64,000 nt of DNA from an uncultured Roseovarius sp. (GCA_947497295.1 CANMFU010000012.1:1-64000); one strand, 5' to 3'; positions 42,933-52,420 are shown, counted from the stretch's first letter. Notes: generated by a model from the sequence alone, not told the origin. Translations and numbers: made by a program.

Positions 42933-43321
42933 ATGAGCAATCCGCGCACCGACTTCGAGCCGCCGATTGAATTGAAATAATACCGCATATTCCGCTTTGG
43001 CGATGTGCCGCGCGGATTGCGCAGATGAGTGCGAACGAGCGTCGAGGCGGACCGCGAATATGCCTCCGGCGCACTGCTGAACCCCAAAGATCGGCGCTCG
43101 GGCGGCCGCTTGTGGCTGATCGACATCATCGCCCCCTACCGGGGCCTGACGGCCAGCATCAGTCGCTGAGGCATAGCGCCCGGCCAGTTCACGGACAGCG
43201 CGTTCAATTTCCATCGCGTGGGCCGCGACAGTGCCACTCGCCGGATGGTGAATGTCAATTCCGAGCGCCCGAATGACAAGGCTCGCATCCTGTCATACGC
43301 TGATTTCTTACCGCCGGTTGA
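42933..43321 (+). pseudogene. Decayed HlyC-type toxin-activating lysine acyltransferase
   Basis: One frame from ATG 42933 keeps family-like sequence across three stops (TAA 42978, TGA 43026, TGA 43167). It reads EPPIELK*YRIFRFGDVPRGL, then EADREYASGALLNPKD, RSGGRLWLIDIIAPYRGLTA, and FNFHRVGRDSATRRMVNVNS. The segments correspond in order to those of RTX toxin acyltransferases, where a 'hxQYRIF' strand, a 'WxSGDRLWhhDhhAPFG' strand and a C-terminal 'F+R' strand are conserved. HlyC enzymes acylate lysines of an RTX toxin. No toxin gene is nearby. The stops with an unbroken frame suggest recent decay by point mutations. It sits between glcD and the DUF4159 operon. Confidence 0.6.
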
Positions 43322-43327
43322 GCCGCC

Positions 43328-45370
43328 TCAACGGCGCCCCTCGCGCAGCCACGCCCCGGTAACCAAGGCCGCAATCAGCAGCAGCACCAGCCATGCCGGC
43401 AGCAGCGCGGTTTGCGTCACGCTTTGCGTCACGTAGGCGCCGCGCGGCGTGATCCCCAGCCAGTCGCGCCCGGCGGCAGGACGCCCCTCGCGCACGGCGC
43501 GGATGGCAGGTATGCCGTCCTCAATCGCGCGGATACCGCCATTTGCGCCCGCAATCAGCGACGCCAGGGCATCTCCGCTGGCGATGGTATGCTCGAATTC
43601 CACCGGTGCGGCGGGGCCGAGGCCGATCACGGCGCTCTGATCGCCACTGACCAGCCGATAGAGGCCAATCTGTGGGCCGTCATACTGCGCCTCGAACCGG
43701 CCGGGCGCGACCTCTTCCAGTGGCAACGTCACCTCGTTGCCATCCGGCGCGGTGATCGTGACGTCTTGGGCGCTGTCGGTCAGCGACCGGCGGATGATGC
43801 GCATGCGCTGGCCGGTTGCCTCGGCCCACAGCGCCTCCTCCTCCAGTTCAGGCTCTTTCATCATCCAGTGGGCAAGGCGGCGCAGCAGTTCCAGCTGCGG
43901 CCCGCCCCCCTCGTAGCCGCGATTCCACAACCACGCGTGATCGGAGGCCAGCAGCGACACACGCCCCTCGCCGACGCGGTTCAATATCAGCAGAGGGCGA
44001 TTCCCTGCGCCCGCCATCAGCACATCCCCCTTGGGCGCCTCCACCTCGATCTGGCGCAACCAACGGCCCCAGGGGCCGTCATGCATGGACTCCAGCCCGG
44101 CCGTCACGGGATGTTTGCCTCCCAGATCGGTAATGGCAGGCAGATACGCCTGATCGACGACGCGCGCGGTGGGCTGAGCCGGCACAATCGCCTCAAGCGG
44201 CGAGCGGTATAGGCTGTCCGCTCCGGCAAAATCAGGCCCGGCGGCGAACAAAACAGCGCCGCCCTTTTGCACATAGTCCACCACGTTTTCCAGATAGAGA
44301 CCGGGCAGGATGCCGCGTCTTTTGTAGCGGTCGAAAATGATCAGATCGAAATCGTCTACCTTGTCCATGAACAGCTCGCGGGTGGGAAAGGCGATCAGGC
44401 TCAGCTCGTCCACTGGAATACCGTCCTGCTTTTCCGGCGGGCGCAGGATGGTGAAATGCACCAGATCGACAGAGCTGTCCGATTTCAGCAGGTTACGCCA
44501 TGTTCGCCCGCCTGCATGCGGCTCGCCCGAGACCAGCAGCACGCGCAGCCGGTCGCGCACGCCGTTGATCTGCACCAGCGCGGTATTGTTGCGCGCGGTC
44601 AGCTCGCCCTCCCCCTCGGGGGTGGTGAATTCCAGCACGTTGCGCCCGCCATGCGGCAGCGCCAGCGGCAGCTCAATGGAGCGTCCCACCGGCACGGTAA
44701 AGCGCTGCGGCGCGTCGCCGTCGATCGAGATATCCAGTGGCACCTCGGTCGTACCCGGTGCGGCGCCGCTGTCGTCGATGCGCAAGGTCAAGGTAATTTC
44801 CTCGTCCAGAATGGCAAAGGCTGGCGCGCCCTCGACGATCAGGCGCCGGTCCCAATCGGCTACGCGGCCCGTGTGCAGCAGGTGCAGCGGCGCGGGCAAG
44901 CTCGGCGCGCGTTCCAGATCATGCAGGCGCCCGTCGCTGAGCAGGAACATCCCCGCGATGCGGCCCTGCGGTTCGGTCGCCAGCGCCTCGGCCAGCGCGG
45001 TCATCAGCTGCGTGCCGGTGTCATCGGCGCCGTCGGCCACTTGCACGCGCCGCACTTCGACCCCGCGCGCGGTCAGCCGTCCCTCCACAGCGTCCGCGGC
45101 CCGGCCAGTCATATTCTCGCGATCACCCAGCATCTGGCTGGCGCTGGCATCCTCAACCACGATTGCGATGTCGGTCAGATCCTCGCGGTCCTCGCGGCTA
45201 AGCGTCGGCCCCATCAGCGCCGCCAGAATGACAGCGGCGCCAAGGCTGCGCAGCGCCCAGCCCGACAGGCCCCGCCACGCCGCCAGCACCAGCACCGCCA
45301 GCGCCGCACCGCCAAGGCAGGCGATAATCCAGACCGGCAGCACCGGATCAAAGATAATGCTGCCGGTCAT
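43328..45370 (-). CDS. Large membrane protein with VWA-like and glutamine-amidotransferase-like domains
   Basis: The 680-residue protein has N-terminal helices (about 10–60), a VWA-like segment beginning IAIVVEDASASQM and MFLLSDGRLHD (about 85–170), and a class-I glutamine-amidotransferase-like fold (about 280–480). The latter lacks an evident nucleophilic cysteine motif. A last helix lies near 655–675. This arrangement is a conserved last gene of the alphaproteobacterial MoxR–DUF58–DUF4159 cluster. Its start overlaps the upstream DUF4159 gene by four bases. The function is unknown; the cluster resembles Bat-type operons proposed to act in envelope or metal-centre assembly. Confidence 0.7.
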   Translation of the reverse strand: MTGSIIFDPVLPVWIIACLGGAALAVLVLAAWRGLSGWALRSLGAAVILAALMGPTLSREDREDLTDIAIVVEDASASQMLGDRENMTGRAADAVEGRLTARGVEVRRVQVADGADDTGTQLMTALAEALATEPQGRIAGMFLLSDGRLHDLERAPSLPAPLHLLHTGRVADWDRRLIVEGAPAFAILDEEITLTLRIDDSGAAPGTTEVPLDISIDGDAPQRFTVPVGRSIELPLALPHGGRNVLEFTTPEGEGELTARNNTALVQINGVRDRLRVLLVSGEPHAGGRTWRNLLKSDSSVDLVHFTILRPPEKQDGIPVDELSLIAFPTRELFMDKVDDFDLIIFDRYKRRGILPGLYLENVVDYVQKGGAVLFAAGPDFAGADSLYRSPLEAIVPAQPTARVVDQAYLPAITDLGGKHPVTAGLESMHDGPWGRWLRQIEVEAPKGDVLMAGAGNRPLLILNRVGEGRVSLLASDHAWLWNRGYEGGGPQLELLRRLAHWMMKEPELEEEALWAEATGQRMRIIRRSLTDSAQDVTITAPDGNEVTLPLEEVAPGRFEAQYDGPQIGLYRLVSGDQSAVIGLGPAAPVEFEHTIASGDALASLIAGANGGIRAIEDGIPAIRAVREGRPAAGRDWLGITPRGAYVTQSVTQTALLPAWLVLLLIAALVTGAWLREGRR

Positions 45371-48114
45371 TGGCCGAGCCTGTCGAGCAGCGCCGGCACA
45401 TGGACCTGATCGGATTTGTAATTGCCGGTCAGCACATGCATCACCAGATTGACGCCAAAGCGGTGCGCCATCTCGCGCTGACGCTCGCCCGCATAGCCGC
45501 GCCCGACCGGGCGCATGGGTGCTCCGCCCTCGTCCCGCGCCCAGGCGGCGGCCCAGTCATTGCCGCCGATCACCACCGGAGTTACGCCATCGTTCAGATC
45601 GCGAAAGGGCATGCCGGGAGCCTGCTCGGCGCCCTCCGGCGCCGCCTCGACCCAGACGGGGCGGCCCGCATAGCGGCCCGGAAAATCCTGTAGCAGATAA
45701 AACGTGCGGGTCAGGACATGATCGCCCGGCACAGGCTCCAGCGGCGGGATATCCAGCGGCGCGGCCAGCCGTTGCAGCCGCGCGCCGTTTTCCGACGCCG
45801 CACCAAAGCCCGCGATATCGGCGTCGCGCGTGTCGAAAAGGATCAGGCCACCGCTGCGCAGATAGGCGTTCAGCCTGGCATAGGCCGCATCCGACGGGGT
45901 GGGCTGCGTGGCCGTGATCGGCCAGTAGAGCAACGGGTAGAACGCCAACTCATCGGCTTCCAAATCGACGCCCTGCGGCGCTGCTGGCTCTACCGTGGTG
46001 CGGAAAAACAGCGTCTCGCCAAGGCCACGCAGCCCGGCATGTGCCAGATCATCCACCGCCGCGTCCCCGGTCAGCACATGCGCCAGCGTCACCTCATCGG
46101 CCAGCGTCTCGGGTGGGAGGCCTTGTGCGGCCGAGGTGTCTGGCAGCATGAGCATCGCAGCCAAGACAGCGGCGGCGCGCATCGGCAGCAGCCGCCCGGA
46201 AAGCGCCAGCGAGGCGATGATATCGACGCTCAGCATCAGCAACGCAGCGGCCAGCAGCCAGCCTTTCAGCGGGGTTTCAGCCGCGCGGTCCAGCCCCTGG
46301 ATATCAGCGCCCGCAGGCCAGACAGCGGAGGCCAGCGTGTCGCCCTCGCGCAATACAGAGCGCGCGATACGGCGATCCTCGCCCTCGTATATCCCCGGTC
46401 TCAGATCAGGGCCCAGCGCCGCCTCAAGCAGCGCATCGCCCGGCACGCCGGGCAGCGTGCCCGCATCGCGCAGCGCGCCGAACCCGTCCAGCACCTGCAC
46501 CGCCTGCCACGTGGTTCCGGCCAGATCCTCGGCCACCGGCGTCGCGGCGCCCGAGGAGATCGCAAGCCGTTCCAGCATCTGCACGAACAGCCCCGACAGG
46601 GGCAGACTGCTCCATTCCGCGTTGGCGGTGACGTGGAACAGCACCACTTGCCCCTGCCCGATCCGCTTGCGCGTGACCAGCGGCGTGCCGTCGCCCAGTT
46701 GCGCAATCACGCGGGCGGCCAGCGTCGGATCGGGCTGCGCCATGACCTGCGAGGTGACGGTGACATCGTCCGGAATGGCAAGCCCGGCAAAGGGACTGTC
46801 CTCGGCAAAGGGGGCCAGCGCCTTTGGCTCGCCCCAGCTCATCGCGCCGCCAACGCTGCGGCCGCCCTTGCGCAGACGCACCGGCATCAACGCATCCTCT
46901 TCGCTGCGCGAGACGTCACTGGCGGCAAGGCGCGGCCCGGCGAAACGCAGCAGCATGCCGCCCACGTCGGTCCACTCCAGCAGGGCAGTTTTCTCGGCCT
47001 CGGACAGGGTGGCGACATCGGCCAGCGCGATCACGTCGGGATTGGCAGGCAGCACGTCCATCAGCGCGCCACTCATCAGCGAGGCACTGGGCGCAAACGC
47101 GCGTTCGAGGTAATGCAGCGGCGACAGCAGCTCCAGCCCCTCGCGGTCCTCGCGCCCGGCGATCAGTGCAACCTCGCGCCGTCGGAGGCTGTCATCGGTC
47201 AGCGTGATGGCGCCCGCATGGCCCTGCCCGGCAATTTCGAACCGGGTCAGCCGCGCGCTGAGCTCGCCCGGCAATGTCAGCGCGCCGGTGGCCTGCGCCA
47301 CGCCTGCGTCGAAACTCAGCGGCAGCGTTGCCAGCACGCGCGGGGTGCCGGACGGATCGCGCCCATGGGCCAGCACGGTGATATCCCGCGCAGGACCGGG
47401 CGCAAGGCGCTGCGCCGTCAATTCCAGCGCGCCCTCGGCGAAGCGGGGGGGCGTGAGTGCCAGCAGCGGCTGCGCCGTCTGGTGGATTGTAACAGTGCCA
47501 CTTGCGTCAAGCGCGCCGAACAGATCGGAACGCCCCTCATGGGCCAGGCCGTCCGAGATCCAGAGCGTATCGAACTCCTGCCCCGCCAGCAGGTCTGCCG
47601 CGCGCGCCATCATCTCCTCCGTTGGCGCCCAGGCAGAGGGATCAAGCCCCGCCAGTCTGCTGCGCCACGCATCAGCGGCCTGAAATTCCGGCGGCTGCGG
47701 GTCCGTCAGGCGCATCAGCGCGACGGGGCGGCCGTCGCGCCCGGCCTCGGCCAGCGCGATATCCAGCAGATCACGTGCCCCCTGCCAGTCGCGCGCGCTG
47801 GCCCAGCTTCCATCCAGCACGATCACCAGATTGCCGGTGCCGCGCGCCTCATCCTCGCCGCGCGGATTGAGGACCGGCCCGGCCATGGCGATGATCACCG
47901 CGGCCAGCGCCAGCATGCGCAGCAACAGCAGCCACCACGGCGTGCGGTCCGCCGCGCTGTCCTCGTCCCGCAAGCCCAGCAGCAGCGCGACACCGGGAAA
48001 CCGCCGCCGCACCGGCGCGGGCGGCACCGCGCGCAAAAGCACCCACAGGACCGGCAGCAGGACCAGCGCGGTCAACAGCCACGGCGCGGTAAATCCGAGA
48101 GCGCCGAACATCAT
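45367..48114 (-). CDS. DUF4159 / BatA-like membrane protein
   Basis: The 915-residue protein begins with an aerotolerance-regulator (BatA-type) N-terminal region of two helices (GFTAPWLLTALVLLPVLWVL and a second near 60–80). A VWA-like domain (LVIVLDGSWASARDWQGARD), a long middle part and further helices (near 650–700) follow. The C-terminal DUF4159 domain carries ELAFYPLLYWPITATQP and GGLILFDTRDADI. I start at ATG 48114, which overlaps the DUF58 gene stop by four bases; the upstream open frame is not family-like. It is probably in the same complex as the DUF58 and MoxR proteins. Confidence 0.75.
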   Translation of the reverse strand: MMFGALGFTAPWLLTALVLLPVLWVLLRAVPPAPVRRRFPGVALLLGLRDEDSAADRTPWWLLLLRMLALAAVIIAMAGPVLNPRGEDEARGTGNLVIVLDGSWASARDWQGARDLLDIALAEAGRDGRPVALMRLTDPQPPEFQAADAWRSRLAGLDPSAWAPTEEMMARAADLLAGQEFDTLWISDGLAHEGRSDLFGALDASGTVTIHQTAQPLLALTPPRFAEGALELTAQRLAPGPARDITVLAHGRDPSGTPRVLATLPLSFDAGVAQATGALTLPGELSARLTRFEIAGQGHAGAITLTDDSLRRREVALIAGREDREGLELLSPLHYLERAFAPSASLMSGALMDVLPANPDVIALADVATLSEAEKTALLEWTDVGGMLLRFAGPRLAASDVSRSEEDALMPVRLRKGGRSVGGAMSWGEPKALAPFAEDSPFAGLAIPDDVTVTSQVMAQPDPTLAARVIAQLGDGTPLVTRKRIGQGQVVLFHVTANAEWSSLPLSGLFVQMLERLAISSGAATPVAEDLAGTTWQAVQVLDGFGALRDAGTLPGVPGDALLEAALGPDLRPGIYEGEDRRIARSVLREGDTLASAVWPAGADIQGLDRAAETPLKGWLLAAALLMLSVDIIASLALSGRLLPMRAAAVLAAMLMLPDTSAAQGLPPETLADEVTLAHVLTGDAAVDDLAHAGLRGLGETLFFRTTVEPAAPQGVDLEADELAFYPLLYWPITATQPTPSDAAYARLNAYLRSGGLILFDTRDADIAGFGAASENGARLQRLAAPLDIPPLEPVPGDHVLTRTFYLLQDFPGRYAGRPVWVEAAPEGAEQAPGMPFRDLNDGVTPVVIGGNDWAAAWARDEGGAPMRPVGRGYAGERQREMAHRFGVNLVMHVLTGNYKSDQVHVPALLDRLGQ

Positions 48115-48995
48115 CGCCCCTGTCCCAGCGCCGAATAAAGCCACAGCAGCGCAACCTGAGCAGGCGCATCCGTATGATGGCAATAATACTGCCAGCCGGT
48201 TGCAGCGCAAAGGCGGCGCAGCGCATCCTTGCGTCCGGCCAGCCGGGACAGGTAGCGATCCCGCAGATCGTCCGCCTTCAGCGTCTCATGCGTCAGGGTG
48301 CCGCCGATGGAGTCGAATATGGCGCGACCGCGATAGGGAAACGCCTCCTCCGCCGGGTCGAGGACCTGCATCAATACACCGCGCACACCGCGATCTGCGG
48401 CGCCGGTCAGGGCGGCGTGAACCTCGTCGAAATCCCCCAGGAAATCCGACACGAACAGCGCATGAGATTGCGCCGGCAGCCCGCGCGCATCCGGGGCGCC
48501 GTAATCTGCCTGCGACTCTGCTCCTGCCAGCATCCCCGCCAGCCGCGCAATCTGCGCCGCGCCCCGGCGCGGCGGCAGGGCGTGGCCGGTCAGGCCCACA
48601 CGCTCGCCGCCCCGGTCCAGCAGGATCGCCGCCGCCAGCGCCAATAGCTGCGCGCGATCCGCCTTTTGCGGCAGGTTCCTGTCGCTCGAAAACAGCATCG
48701 AGGAGGCACCGTCGACCCACATCATCACAGTCTGGGCAATCTGCCATTCCCGCTCGCGCACGAATTCGGTGTCACTGCGGCCAGAGCGGCGCCAGTCGAT
48801 CTGGTGACGCTGGTCGCCCTCCTGCACTGGGCGGTATTGCCAAAAATCATCTCCCAGCCCCGCGCGCCTGCGCCCGTGCTGGCCAAGAAGAACCGACCCC
48901 GCCAAATAACGCGCCTGCGCCAGAAGCGCGGGCAGTCGCGCCGCCTCTGCCTCTGACCGGACGCGCAGGCTCGCGGGAGGGGCGGCTTGGGTCAC
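48111..48995 (-). CDS. DUF58 domain protein
   Basis: The 294-residue soluble protein carries the DUF58 core DDFWQYRPVQEGDQRHQIDW with R-x-SGRSDTEFVRE directly after, and a VWA-like domain with MMWVDGASSMLFSS. DUF58 proteins are regular partners of MoxR ATPases. It overlaps both the moxR stop and the DUF4159 start by four bases, so the operon is translated as one chain. Confidence 0.85.
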   Translation of the reverse strand: MTQAAPPASLRVRSEAEAARLPALLAQARYLAGSVLLGQHGRRRAGLGDDFWQYRPVQEGDQRHQIDWRRSGRSDTEFVREREWQIAQTVMMWVDGASSMLFSSDRNLPQKADRAQLLALAAAILLDRGGERVGLTGHALPPRRGAAQIARLAGMLAGAESQADYGAPDARGLPAQSHALFVSDFLGDFDEVHAALTGAADRGVRGVLMQVLDPAEEAFPYRGRAIFDSIGGTLTHETLKADDLRDRYLSRLAGRKDALRRLCAATGWQYYCHHTDAPAQVALLWLYSALGQGR

Positions 48996-49999
48996 GCGGC
49001 GACCCGTGTGCGGTCCATTGCGGCGACCGTATCGGCGATCAGCGCACTCAGGGAGTCACCGCGTGCGCGTGCAGCAAAGTTCAGCGCCATCCGGTGGATC
49101 AAAACCGGCTGCGCCATATCCGCCACATCCTCGGCATTGGGGGCCAGGCGCCCTTGCAGCAGAGCGCGCGCGCGCACCGTCAGCATCAGCGCCTGCGCCG
49201 CACGCGGGCCGGGACCCCATGCCACGCTGTCCTGAACGCGATCCGATACGCCCGGCTGATCGGGCCGGAACGCGCGCACCAGATCCAGAATCATGTCCAT
49301 CACCCCCTCGCCCACCGGCATCCGCCGCAGAAGCGTCTGCGCGGCGGTCAGTTCGGCGGCGGAGAACACCGCATGTGCTGCGTCCTCTGCCACTCCGGTT
49401 GTCGCCAGCAGAATGTCACGCTCGGCGCTGCGATCAGGATAGGGCACGTCAATCTGCACAAGGAACCGGTCCAGTTGCGCCTCGGGCAGTGGGTAAGTGC
49501 CCTCCTGCTCGATCGGGTTTTGCGTTGCCAAAACATGAAACGGTGCCTCCAGCATGCGGTTCTGGCCCGCGACCGTCACCTGCCGTTCCTGCATCGCTTG
49601 CAGCAGCGCGGACTGCGTGCGCGGGCTGGCGCGGTTGATCTCATCCGCCATCAGCAGCTGGCAAAATATCGGGCCTTCGATGAACTTGAACGCGCGGCTG
49701 CCATCTGCGCCCGTCTCAAGCACTTCGGACCCCAGAATATCCGCCGGCATCAGGTCCGGCGTGAACTGCACCCGGTTCGAGCGAAGCCCCATCACGGTGC
49801 CCAACGTCTCGACCAGCCGCGTCTTGCCTAGCCCCGGCAGCCCCACCAGCAGACCATGCCCGCCGCTCAGCAGCGCGGCGAGCGCCAGGTCGACGACCCG
49901 CTCCTGCCCGATGAAACGGCGAGTGATGGAAAGGCGCGCCTCGGCCAGCCGCCCCTCCAGCGCGTCTATCTCGGCAAGCAGATCGGCGCTATCTGTCAT
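48992..49999 (-). CDS. MoxR-family AAA+ ATPase
   Basis: The 335-residue ATPase has Walker A GLPGLGKTRL, Walker B LLMADEINRASPRTQSALLQAM, sensor 1 in VLATQNPIEQEGTYPLPEAQ and the arginine-finger phrase LDRFLVQIDVPYPD. MoxR proteins are chaperone-like ATPases that mature or activate partner complexes containing VWA proteins. ATG 49999 begins MTDSADLLAEID, and the extension upstream is not conserved. First gene of a four-gene operon, divergent from DUF1285. Confidence 0.9.
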   Translation of the reverse strand: MTDSADLLAEIDALEGRLAEARLSITRRFIGQERVVDLALAALLSGGHGLLVGLPGLGKTRLVETLGTVMGLRSNRVQFTPDLMPADILGSEVLETGADGSRAFKFIEGPIFCQLLMADEINRASPRTQSALLQAMQERQVTVAGQNRMLEAPFHVLATQNPIEQEGTYPLPEAQLDRFLVQIDVPYPDRSAERDILLATTGVAEDAAHAVFSAAELTAAQTLLRRMPVGEGVMDMILDLVRAFRPDQPGVSDRVQDSVAWGPGPRAAQALMLTVRARALLQGRLAPNAEDVADMAQPVLIHRMALNFAARARGDSLSALIADTVAAMDRTRVAA

Positions 50000-50055
50000 G
50001 GAAAATCTCCGGCTTGGGCTATATGGTTGAGTTGAGTGTATAGCGCATAGCGGAA

Positions 50056-50664
50056 ATGGCAAAAGCAATGAGCGAAAACAAGATCACGACAGCGTCACCC
50101 ACCCCGTCCGCAGAAGGCATCGCCGCCGCCGCCAAGGCCGCCCAAAAGGGCCGTGGCCTGCCGCCAGTCGACAAGTGGAACCCTGAGTTCTGCGGTGATC
50201 TGGACATGCGCATCGCGCGCGACGGCACGTGGTTCTACCTCGGCACGCCCATCGGCCGCCCCGAAATGGTGCGCCTCTTCTCGACAATCCTGCGCAAGGA
50301 CGGTGATGACTACTTCCTTGTCACGCCGGTCGAAAAGGTGGGCATCACCGTCGATGACGCCCCCTTTGTCGCGATCGATTTCGAGGTGGCTGGCACGGGA
50401 GCTGACCAGACACTGACCTTTCTGACCAATGTCGGTGACAGCACCGTTGCAGGGCCGGACGCGCCGATTCGGGTGGCGCGCGATCCCGAAACAGGCGAGC
50501 CGTCACCTTATGTTCTGGTGCGCGCCAATCTTGAGGCGCTGATCGACCGCAAAAGCTTTTACCGGCTGGTCGAAATCGGTGCGCATCACGATGGCTGGTT
50601 CGGCCTGTGGTCGGGCGGCGCATTCTTTGGCGTCATCCCCTCGTCGGAATTGCCTCAAGGCTGA
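50056..50664 (+). CDS. DUF1285 family protein
   Basis: The 202-residue soluble protein contains the DUF1285 phrases [31 protein letters not shown], ending with [15 protein letters not shown] and [14 protein letters not shown]. The function is unknown. ATG 50068 (MSENK) is an alternative start. It is divergent from the moxR operon; in relatives DUF1285 regularly neighbours these genes, suggesting a shared process. Confidence 0.8.
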   Translation: MAKAMSENKITTASPTPSAEGIAAAAKAAQKGRGLPPVDKWNPEFCGDLDMRIARDGTWFYLGTPIGRPEMVRLFSTILRKDGDDYFLVTPVEKVGITVDDAPFVAIDFEVAGTGADQTLTFLTNVGDSTVAGPDAPIRVARDPETGEPSPYVLVRANLEALIDRKSFYRLVEIGAHHDGWFGLWSGGAFFGVIPSSELPQG

Positions 50665-50667
50665 TAA

Positions 50668-50702
50668 CTGGCCTCATGCTTGCCCCCAGATTGGACCTAT
50701 CG
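50668..50702 (+). promoter_or_regulatory. Putative TauR operator upstream of tpa
   Basis: CTGGCCTCA (50668–50676) and TTGGACCTATC (50691–50701) form an imperfect direct repeat 23 bases apart, 92–125 bases upstream of the tpa start. AGATTGGACCTATC matches AGACTGGACCTATC upstream of tauR with one change. A consensus CTGGACYTAA is known for TauR of Rhodobacter capsulatus. Confidence 0.6.
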
Positions 50703-50792
50703 CCAAGACCCGTCCTCAGATGATATGGTAACCAGTATATACCCTTCCCCCGCGCTATACGCAGCCGGGCCGAAACCCAATGGAGGTCTCTC

Positions 50793-52178
50793 ATGGACGG
50801 CAAGTTTCTGGACAACGATATCGAAAAGGTCGTCGCAGCCGACCGCGCCCATGTCTGGCATCACCTGAGCCAGCATAAACCATACGAGACGTCCGATCCC
50901 CGCGTCATCGTCGAGGGCAAAGGCATGCGCGTCTGGGACCAGCACGGCAAGGAGCATCTGGATGGTGTTTCGGGCGGCGTCTGGACCGTGAACGTCGGCT
51001 ACGGGCGCGAGCGCATCGCAAACGCCGTGCGCGATCAGCTGATCAAGCTGAACTATTTCGCGGGCTCCGCCGGGTCCATTCCCGGCGCCATGTTCTCCGA
51101 GCGCCTGATTGAAAAAATGCCGGGCCTGACCCGCGTCTATCACACCAACTCGGGCTCCGAGGCCAACGAGAAGGCGTTCAAGATGGTCCGCCAGATCGCG
51201 CACAAGCGCCACGGCGGCAAGAAGCACAAGATCCTCTACCGCGAGCGTGACTATCACGGCACCACCATCGCCTGCCTTTCCGCCGGCGGCCAGCCCGAGC
51301 GCAACGCGCAATACGGCCCCTTCACCCCCGGCTTCGTCGAAGTGCCGCACTGCCTTGAATACCGCGCGCAATGGGATCTGACCGGCGAGGAGTACGGGCT
51401 GGCGGCGGCCAACGCGATCGAGGAGGTCATCCTGCGCGAAGGCCCCGATACTGTCGGCGCGCTCTGCCTTGAACCGGTGACGGCAGGCGGCGGCGTGATC
51501 GTCCCGCCCGAGGGGTACTGGCCCCGCGTGCAGGAAATCTGCCGCAAATACGACATTCTGCTGCATATCGACGAGGTCGTCTGCGGGCTCGGGCGCACCG
51601 GCACATGGTTCGGTTACCAGCATTACGGGATCGAACCGGACTTTGTGACCATGGCCAAGGGCGTCGCCTCGGGCTACGCCGCCATCGCCTGCTGCGTCAC
51701 CTCCGAAAAGGTGTTCGACATGTTCAAGGATGATGCCACGGACCCGATGAACTACTTCCGCGACATCTCCACTTTCGGCGGTTGCACGGCCGGCCCGGCA
51801 GCGGCGCTGGAGAACATGAACATCATCGAAGAAGAAGGCCTGCTGGAAAACACGGTCAAGATGGGCGACTACATGCTGGACCAGCTGCACGCGCTGAAGG
51901 ACAAGCACGAAGTCATCGGCGATGTGCGCGGCAAGGGATTGTTCCTGGGCGCTGAACTGGTCAAGGACCGCAGCACAAAGGAGCCGATGGAGGAAAAATC
52001 CGTCGCCGCCGTCACCGGTGATTGCATGGCGCAAGGCGTCATCATCGGCATGACCAACCGCTCGCTACCGGGCTTCAACAATACGCTGTGCTATTCGCCC
52101 GCGCTGATCGCCACCAAGGACGACATCGACGAGCTGATTTCGGCGACCGACAAGGCCCTGACCAAGGTCTTTGGCTAA
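50793..52178 (+). CDS. tpa: Taurine–pyruvate aminotransferase
   Basis: The 461-residue class III aminotransferase has PLP-lysine 289 in FVTMAKGVASGYA, the cofactor Asp in LLHIDEVVCGLGRTGTWFGY and the phosphate-binding GSEANEKAFKM. The long N-terminal region (EKVVAADRAHVWHHLSQHK) is characteristic of Tpa from roseobacters and Paracoccus. It converts taurine and pyruvate to sulfoacetaldehyde and alanine, the first step of taurine dissimilation. A GGAGG site precedes the ATG. A TauR-like operator lies upstream. Xsc, Pta, and TauABC are not in the window. A generic omega-aminotransferase is the alternative. Confidence 0.85.
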   Translation: MDGKFLDNDIEKVVAADRAHVWHHLSQHKPYETSDPRVIVEGKGMRVWDQHGKEHLDGVSGGVWTVNVGYGRERIANAVRDQLIKLNYFAGSAGSIPGAMFSERLIEKMPGLTRVYHTNSGSEANEKAFKMVRQIAHKRHGGKKHKILYRERDYHGTTIACLSAGGQPERNAQYGPFTPGFVEVPHCLEYRAQWDLTGEEYGLAAANAIEEVILREGPDTVGALCLEPVTAGGGVIVPPEGYWPRVQEICRKYDILLHIDEVVCGLGRTGTWFGYQHYGIEPDFVTMAKGVASGYAAIACCVTSEKVFDMFKDDATDPMNYFRDISTFGGCTAGPAAALENMNIIEEEGLLENTVKMGDYMLDQLHALKDKHEVIGDVRGKGLFLGAELVKDRSTKEPMEEKSVAAVTGDCMAQGVIIGMTNRSLPGFNNTLCYSPALIATKDDIDELISATDKALTKVFG

Positions 52179-52237
52179 TACTTCTGCATCCGCCGCTCAA
52201 TACATGTGCGGCGGATGCAGCTCTTTTCAGGCTCAAG

Positions 52238-52259
52238 TTTCATCTTGGCAAAAATACTC
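52238..52259 (+). repeat. Dispersed intergenic repeat, copy 5
   Basis: TTTCATCTTGGCAAAAATAC followed by TC differs from copy 2 at two positions. It lies 60 bases after the tpa stop. Confidence 0.65.
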
Positions 52260-52379
52260 TGGCCGACATAAGCGAATCGGACGAACCGGCGCTTTAATCC
52301 CGACATGTTCAGACGTGACGCACCTCGCCCCTCAGCACCCTCATGGAACCGATCATCTGCAGACTTGTTCGATAACTGT

Positions 52380-52395
52380 TGAGGGAACACCCTCA
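52380..52395 (+). promoter_or_regulatory. Small dyad upstream of the DUF305 gene
   Basis: TGAGGG-AACA-CCCTCA is a perfect 6-base stem 25 bases before the DUF305 start, with an extra CCCTCA at 52343–52348. It could be an operator or a leader hairpin. Nothing else in the 240-base gap after tpa, apart from the repeat copy, looks functional. Confidence 0.35.
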
Positions 52396-52420
52396 GACAA
52401 GCAGTCGAAGGAGCATCATC

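Noticed and set aside
45718..49831. Two long plus-strand open frames across the DUF4159 and moxR genes
   Set aside because: They are Gln/Arg/Pro-rich antisense shadows of genes with clear domains on the minus strand.
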